Below are positions 37,734 through 41,811 of a stretch of DNA of 41,811 bases, piece by piece. The stretch's first letter is position 1; every line of letters begins with the position of its first letter. Source of the DNA: Streptomyces thinghirensis (GTDB lineage Bacteria; Actinomycetota; Actinomycetia; Streptomycetales; Streptomycetaceae). The stretch is from assembly GCA_021502835.1 (NCBI GenBank), contig JAKFGP010000018.1, positions 1 to 41,811 of the forward strand, given 5' to 3'. The translations under genes and the position numbers were made by a program. Under the pieces are notes generated by a model. The model did not search any database. It was not told where the DNA came from and was given only the letters and a program-made list of their open reading frames with translations.

Positions 37734-38183
37734 TCCCGCAGGGTGGGCCGCAGCCTTCGCCGCCGTCAGGGCCGCCACCAGCCGCTCCGGCTCGCGGGTC
37801 GACAGGTGATCTGAGTACGGGTCGGATCCTCCGGATCCGTGACCAGCACCACGACCCCTCGGGATGTAGGCGCGCAGCAGCTTGGGAAGGCGCGGTGTCG
37901 GCCCCAGCCAGGTGCGCCAGGCGCGGGCCTCTTCGGATCGAGGATCTCGGCCTCGCCCAGAGGCCGGCTTCTCGCCTCGCCCGCGATCAGCGAGCCGCCC
38001 ACGACCCGGATGCGGACCGCGCCGTACGGGCAGCGCCACCGCCGCCACGCCGTCCCGCCGGCCAGGCCTGTAACATCGACTGGCGTGCCGAGAACGCGGA
38101 TCGGGAGCGAACAGCCCCACCAGGAAGAGACCAGCCACCAGGGCGCGGCGCTGATTACGGGCGTTCTTCGTACGGGGCGGTGA
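37674..38183 (-). CDS. DUF3093 family membrane protein, frameshifted
   Basis: Actinobacterial small membrane protein, expected about 150 residues. N-terminal family signature PYEER (near 38160-38177) and a W-W-L-V hydrophobic segment follow, as does VAVALPVRRGP. The conserved body has VVGGSLIAGEARSRPLGEAE and EILDPEEARAWRTWLG-like sequence, then RAYIPRGVVVLVTDPEDPT and LSTREPERLVAALTAAKA, which is diagnostic. At least five frame changes. The first in-frame stop I can find is at 37674, but the protein probably ends near 37745, so it may not truly overlap the convergent gene. The start codon is uncertain. Function unknown. Confidence 0.78.
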   Translation of the reverse strand, partial: SPPRTKNARNQRRALVAGLFLVGLFAPDPRSRHASRCYRPGRRDGVAAVALPVRRGPHPGRGRLADRGRGEKPASGRGRDPRSEEARAWRTWLGPTPRLPKLLRAYIPRGRGAGHGSGGSDPYSDHLSTREPERLVAALTAAKAAAHPAGSVLAVPPGRRPSPSGRVPS

Positions 38184-38252
38184 AACTACGCGAACCCCGA
38201 AAGCAGCGCGGTAGCGGTGTTCGGCCGACGCGCAGCGGGCAGGTCTGCGCCT

Positions 38253-38823
38253 GTGAGTGGTACTTCCCCAGGTCTTCCAGCCCCGCCGACGCCGTGAAGC
38301 CCGTGCGGCACCCGGCTGCTGCCCCGGCGAACTGCTCGGCGCGCACTACGGCCGAATGTTTCGGCTGTGGTGGCGGACTGCACCTCTCCAGGCGCCGCGG
38401 GCGGGTGAAGGCAGTGTCGATCACCGCCGAGTTCACCGTGCAGCCCGCCCACCAGGGCGCCCCCGGCCTGGCGCACGGCGGCGTGCTGGCCACCCGCCTG
38501 GACGAGACCCTCGGTTCGCTGAACTGGCACCCGCGCCGCACGCTGATCGCGACCGGACGGCTGGAGACGGACTTCCGCGGCCCGTGCCGTCGACGATGCT
38601 GCACCTGGGCCGAGGTGACCGCCGTGGCCGGCCGGAAAGATACTCCACCGCCACCGGACGGATCGGCGGCCCCGACAGGCCCGTGGCCGTCCCGCGCCGA
38701 CACGCTGTTCATCGAGGTCAAGATCGATCGCTTCGTCGACCACGGCCGCGAGGAGGAGATCCGCGCCGCCATGGACGACCCGGACCAGATCCGCCGCACG
38801 CGCCTTCGAGGGTGAACCCGTGA
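38253..38823 (+). CDS. PaaI/hotdog-fold thioesterase family protein, frameshifted
   Basis: Hotdog-fold acyl-CoA thioesterase, about 185 residues. Conserved: GELLGAHYGECFGCGGG-like segment near 38330-38375 (family 'CFGCG'), SITAEFTVQPAHQGAPGLAH with GLAHGGVLAT (catalytic-loop HGG, about 38465-38490), DETLGSLNW (catalytic Asp/Glu helix), TGRLETDF, and VTAVAGRKIYSTATGRIGG after frame joining. It ends EEEIRAAMDDPDQIRRTRAF and VNP. GTG 38253 is a reasonable start but not certain. The stop TGA (38821-38823) overlaps the GTG of dut by the sequence GTGA. Frame changes near 38350, 38410, 38505, 38580, 38635 and 38805. Confidence 0.85.
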
Positions 38824-39411
38824 CCCTCCCGAACCCCGGGCGGCGCGAGCCCAGGCCGGAACTCGACGTCCTGATCCGCCGCGTCGACCCCGACGTACCG
38901 CTCCCGACGTACGCACGCGCAGCCCGGCGACGCGGGCGCCGACCTGCGCACCACCGTCGACACTGCGGGCGAAGCCCGGCGAACGCGCGCCGTACTGCCC
39001 CACGGGCGTGTCTGTGGCGCTCCCGGAGGAGGTACGCGGCCTTCGTGCACCACGTTCCGGGCTGGCCGCCCGCTGCGGTGTCGCCACTCGTGAATGCCCC
39101 GAGGACGATTGATGCCGGGTACCGTGGAGATCCAAGGTGATCGTGGTGGTCTCGACCCGCGCAGAGACCGTGCGGTTCGGCGCTTCGACCCGGATTGCCC
39201 AACTGGTCGTCCAGCGGGTCGAGGGTCCGCTCCGTCAGGTCGCCCAGGCTTCCCGCGACTCGGAAGTACCCAGACCGGAGGGGCTTCGGCGGTCCACCGG
39301 CGGCCACGCCGGGTTGGACCCGTGCAAGCGGCACAACAGTCAGGTCGCCGGGGCGGCCCGACGGGTGGGGATCGATACGCTTCGGTCGTATGCGACCGGG
39401 AAGGACAGTGA
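38820..39411 (+). CDS. dut: dUTP diphosphatase, frameshifted
   Basis: Trimeric dUTPase that removes dUTP and supplies dUMP. Family motifs in order, after joining frames: LDVLIRRVDPDVPLPTYA then GDAGADLRTTVD (motif 1), FVHPRSGLAAR-like (motif 2, with the signature Ser-Gly-Leu-Ala, about 39040-39066), VNAPRTIDAGYRGDP (motif 3 with the catalytic Asp and nucleotide-stacking Tyr), RFGRFDRIAQLVVQRVE (motif 4) and GGFGSTGGH (motif 5). It ends YASVVCDREGQ at TGA 39409-39411. GTG 38820 overlaps the thioesterase stop. At least six frame changes. Expected length about 180-190 residues. Confidence 0.92.
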
Positions 39412-39412
39412 C

Positions 39413-40150
39413 GTGTTCGGACGTCGCAAGAAGGGATGCCGCGAGGACGCGGCCGCGGCGGCAGGTGGTCGACAGCGTGGACACCGAGGCGGACGAAGAG
39501 CCCGAGCGCGTGCGGCTCGAGCCCAGGCGCGGCCCGACGGGCCCCTGGGACAGCACCGAGGTCCGCGACCCGGCCGGGCCGAGGTGGACCTGGGGCGGCC
39601 TGTTCGTGCCAGGTCGGGAGCATGGAGCTGCGCGTGGAGGGTCGCGGGCGACGCGATCGTCGCCGCGACCGTCGTGCTGCGCGACAGCGCCATCCAGCTA
39701 CCAGGTTTCGCCGGCGCCCAAGCGAGAACATCTGGGGCGAGGTGCGTGAGAGGTCGCTCCGGCATACCTGGGGCGGCATCATCGACGAAGTCGAGGGCCC
39801 GCTGGGCTGGGGGCTGCATTGCTTAGGTCCCGGTGCAGCTTGCCGGCGGCACGGGCAGCTTCCAGGTCGTACGGTTCGTCGGTGTGGACGACCCCGCTGG
39901 TTCCTGCGCGGAGTGATCTCGGGCGGGGCGCGGTGCAGCCACTGAGCCCGCCGGTCTGCTGGAGCAGATCTTCCGGGACACGGTCGTGGTCGACGCGACG
40001 GCCCGATGGCCCCCGCGACCCGATCGTCCTCAAAGCTGCCTAACGACGCGCAGATGGTCCCCGAGGCGTCCAGCAGGAGGAGGGGGCTCCCGCTTCTAGC
40101 CGGCGGTATGGGGCCAGCTCCAGCGCGGACCGGAGATCACCGAGGTCCGG
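39413..40150 (+). CDS. DUF3710 family protein, frameshifted
   Basis: Conserved actinobacterial protein linked to dut, about 245 residues. Start MFGRRKKG (GTG 39413, one base after dut). Then VDSVDTEADEEPERVRLEPR, GPWDSTEVRDPAG, VDLGGLFVPGR, GDAIVAATVVLRDSAIQLQ, ENIWGEVRE, GGIIDEVEGPLGW, GTGSFQVVRFVGVDGPRWFL, RGVISGG, LLEQIFRDTVVV and PMAPRDPIVLKLPNDAQMVP. The in-frame TAG at 40097 follows GGSRF. The family C-terminus GGGMGQLQRGPEITEVR continues in another frame to about 40150, so the real end is there if one base is missing. Function unknown. Confidence 0.85.
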
Positions 40151-41221
40151 TGGGTAAAGGGCGTCTCGTACGGGTTTCCGTACGCGCGTGGCGTCCGCAG
40201 CGCGCGTGAAGGCGCGCCCGCTGGGCCGCGGCCGCTTCCATCGTCCCCAGCGCTGCCCGCCGTGGCGCCAGAACGGCGTCGGGAGGGCCACCCGAACGGG
40301 CCGGGGAAGCCCCCACGCGCCGGCTGATCCGAGGACCGTTGAACGGCACAGGGTCCGCTCGCGATACCGGCGCCCGGGTTCCGGCGGGGAGGGTATGAGC
40401 CAGGTGGTCACCGAACCATGGGGTGCGCGTCGCGGGCGCGCGGAAGTCGGCAAACGGCTTCACGGCGCCGCCGCCGTACACGCCCGCGGCGTCTCCTTCA
40501 AGGAGTGCCGCGTGACGGCACAGTCACCCTCAAGGAGCCAGTCCGCGAGCCCGGGAAGACGCGCGTTGCACTCGACATCGTCGGCGATGCTCGGCCGTGC
40601 AAACCTTGGACAGGCGAGTCCGACGGCCTGTCCTGTCGACTTGGACGAGGACGGACTGTCGCCCTGCGCCGGGACCGCGTCGGCTTCGTCTTCCGTCGGC
40701 TTCGAGGTCCTCCCGACCGGCCGCCGAGAACGTGGGCGTACGGATGCCGACTTGCGCCGGACCGCACCGCGCGGCGCGAGGCGCGTCGAGCTGCTGCTCC
40801 TCCTGGTCGGCCTCGCCGACCGCCGCCAGCTGGCCGGCGACCAGCACTAGCTGGGGTGCCTTCAGGCCGTTCAGGCGCTGGGGAGAAGGGTCGCCCGCGC
40901 CCTCGCCAACAGCCCGCCCTGCTCGTGGCCGCTTGAGCCCACCGGTCAGTCGGACGCAGAACCGGCCACGCCGTGATGGGTTGCTGCCTGAGCGGTCGTA
41001 CGCGGTAACAGGTCACCGCCCTGGTCGCCACCCGACGCCGCCCTGCCGGACCTCACCGACCGGGTGCCGGAGCTGCGGGACGGGGAGGTGGCCGGGCCCT
41101 GACGGCCGCGGACGTCGGTTCCGTCAAAGAGCATCATCCCGTCCCCCGCCCCCGATTTGTCGGGATTGCTCGCCGTAAGGTCGACGCTGCGCAATCAGCG
41201 TTGACCGGAAGACAATGAGCC
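40151..41221. other. 1.07-kb stretch with no assignable gene
   Basis: Coding-like GC bias continues but no frame gives a family I recognise. Plus-strand pieces that look protein-like are DGTVTLKEPVREPGKTRVAL (about 40514-40573), RVELLLLLVGLADRRQLAGD (about 40785-40845, stop at 40850) and ALPDLTDRVPELRDGEVAGP with TGA at 41099-41101. They may belong to one or two heavily frameshifted genes before kdpD. The synteny I recall does not settle their identity. The last 120 bp before kdpD look like an untranslated leader with TAAGGT (41177-41182), a possible -10. Confidence 0.4.
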
Positions 41222-41811
41222 ATGGGACGCGGCAAGCTTCCGGATCTACCTCGGCGCGGCGCCGGGCGTCCGGCGAGGTGGTACGCGATGCTGTCCGAGG
41301 CGCACCACCGTACGGAGCGGGGCACCGACTGCGTCGTGGCCTTCGTGGAGCACCACGGCAGGGCGCCGCAGACGCTGCTGCACGGCCTGAACGGGTGCCG
41401 CGCCGGGAGTTGGACACCGCCGGCGCGCTCTTCACGGAGCTGGACCTGGACGCGTGCTCGCCCGGGCCCCAAGTTGGCCCTGGTGGACGAGCGGCCACAC
41501 CAACGTCCCCGGTGCCCTGGCGCCAAGCGGTGGCGGGACGTCGAGGCTGCTGGCCGCCGGGATCGGCGTCGTGTCGACCGTCAACATCCAGCACCTGGAG
41601 TCACTCGGCGACATCGTCGAGTCGATCACCGAAGGGTGAAGACGGCAGGAGACCGTGCCGGACGAGGATGGTCAAGCGCGCGGACCGTCGAACTGGTCGA
41701 CATGTCACCGCAGGCACTGCGGCGGCGCATATTTACGGCGAGCATCACCAGCAGGACAGGGTCGACGCGGCCCTGTCCAACACTTCCCGCCCGGCAACCT
41801 CACCGCCCTGC
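41222..41811 (+). CDS. kdpD: Sensor kinase KdpD, N-terminal part, cut by window end
   Basis: N-terminal cytoplasmic domain of the KdpD osmosensor/potassium sensor kinase, which controls the high-affinity Kdp K+ transporter through KdpE. ATG 41222 (MGRGKL). RIYLGAAPGVGKTYAMLSEA contains the KdpD Walker A (GAAPGVGKT), followed by HHRTERGTDCVVAFVEHHGR, LFTELDLDA, LALVDE (Walker B), HTNVPGA, VSTVNIQHLESLGDIVESIT and ALSNTF near the end. These blocks are diagnostic. Frame changes near 41240, 41395, 41455, 41490 and 41640-41675. The universal-stress-like, membrane and kinase domains lie outside the window. Confidence 0.92.
   Translation, partial: MGRGKLPDLPRRGAGRPARWYAMLSEAHHRTERGTDCVVAFVEHHGRAPQTLLHGLNGCRAGSWTPPARSSRSWTWTRARPGPKLALVDERPHQRPRCPGAKRWRDVEAAGRRDRRRVDRQHPAPGVTRRHRRVDHRRVKTAGDRAGRGWSSARTVELVDMSPQALRRRIFTASITSRTGSTRPCPTLPARQPHRP

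Noticed and set aside
40151..41101. kdpC or kdpE upstream of kdpD
   Set aside because: Neither the KdpC signature nor a receiver or winged-helix motif could be found in any frame on either strand.
1..41811. CRISPR array, tRNA, rRNA, insertion sequence or prophage genes
   Set aside because: No regularly spaced repeats with unique spacers, no cloverleaf with CCA-compatible end, no transposase or phage motif. The only repeats found are short tandem units and one 146-bp duplication.

Overview
The window is a high-GC actinobacterial chromosome segment, almost certainly Streptomyces. The evidence is the codon bias, the GTG/TTG starts, lineage genes (SepH, CutRS, DUF4193, DUF3093, DUF3710, DUF5998, DUF6082), a DasR-type operator at ptsH, a DmdR-type iron box and an actinobacterial c-di-AMP riboswitch. 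The gene order matches, from memory, the conserved core block that runs from a CitAB-like two-component system past parC, ptsH, sepH, hemH, cutRS and dut to kdpD. There is no tRNA, rRNA, IS element, prophage or CRISPR array.

The dominant technical fact is that almost every gene is broken by one or more single- or two-base frame changes, although the protein is recognisable straight across each break. Only a few genes (tdk, the inositol-phosphatase gene, the DUF6082 gene, a small ORF) read cleanly. The breaks are densest at the two ends (1-3.6 kb and 36.5-41.8 kb). I read this as uncorrected sequencing error rather than mass pseudogenisation. Gene limits therefore span the reconstructed gene rather than one open frame.

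Layout. 1-3.6 kb: the 3' part of a sodium/solute symporter converges on a CitA/CitB-type response regulator and sensor kinase. 3.8-7.4 kb: an iron-box-controlled sucrase/ferredoxin-like protein, then a divergent citrate synthase pair, one of which carries an N-terminal DNA-binding domain, with a repeated palindrome between them. 7.5-9.9 kb: a small conserved protein, a DUF6082 protein and a CobW/COG0523 GTPase. 9.9-15.5 kb: ParC/GyrA-like topoisomerase subunit and an active/inactive pair of M16 peptidases. 15.5-17.9 kb: c-di-AMP riboswitch with M23 peptidase, a GntR regulator, and ptsH (HPr) under two DasR-like sites. 18-25.5 kb: PatA-type GNAT/acyl-CoA-synthetase fusion, DUF5998, a phosphodiesterase, thymidine kinase, a VOC protein and a rhodanese. 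25.7-32.7 kb: sepH, a membrane protein, an aldonolactone oxidase coupled to an MFS transporter, ferrochelatase and an inositol-monophosphatase-family gene. 32.7-33.6 kb: a repeat-bearing non-coding stretch. 33.6-36.1 kb: a small protein gene and cutRS. 36.5-40.2 kb: DUF4193, a membrane-associated protein, DUF3093, a PaaI-like thioesterase, dut and DUF3710. 40.2-41.2 kb: unassigned. 41.2 kb to the end: the N-terminus of KdpD.

Biological themes are carbon and acetyl-CoA flux (symporter/CitAB, two citrate synthases, PatA, HPr with DasR sites), iron and haem (iron-box protein, ferrochelatase), and cell wall, division and envelope stress (riboswitch-M23, SepH, CutRS). The best candidate for something under-described is the DNA-binding citrate synthase facing a plain citrate synthase across the repeated TCAATATTGA palindrome.
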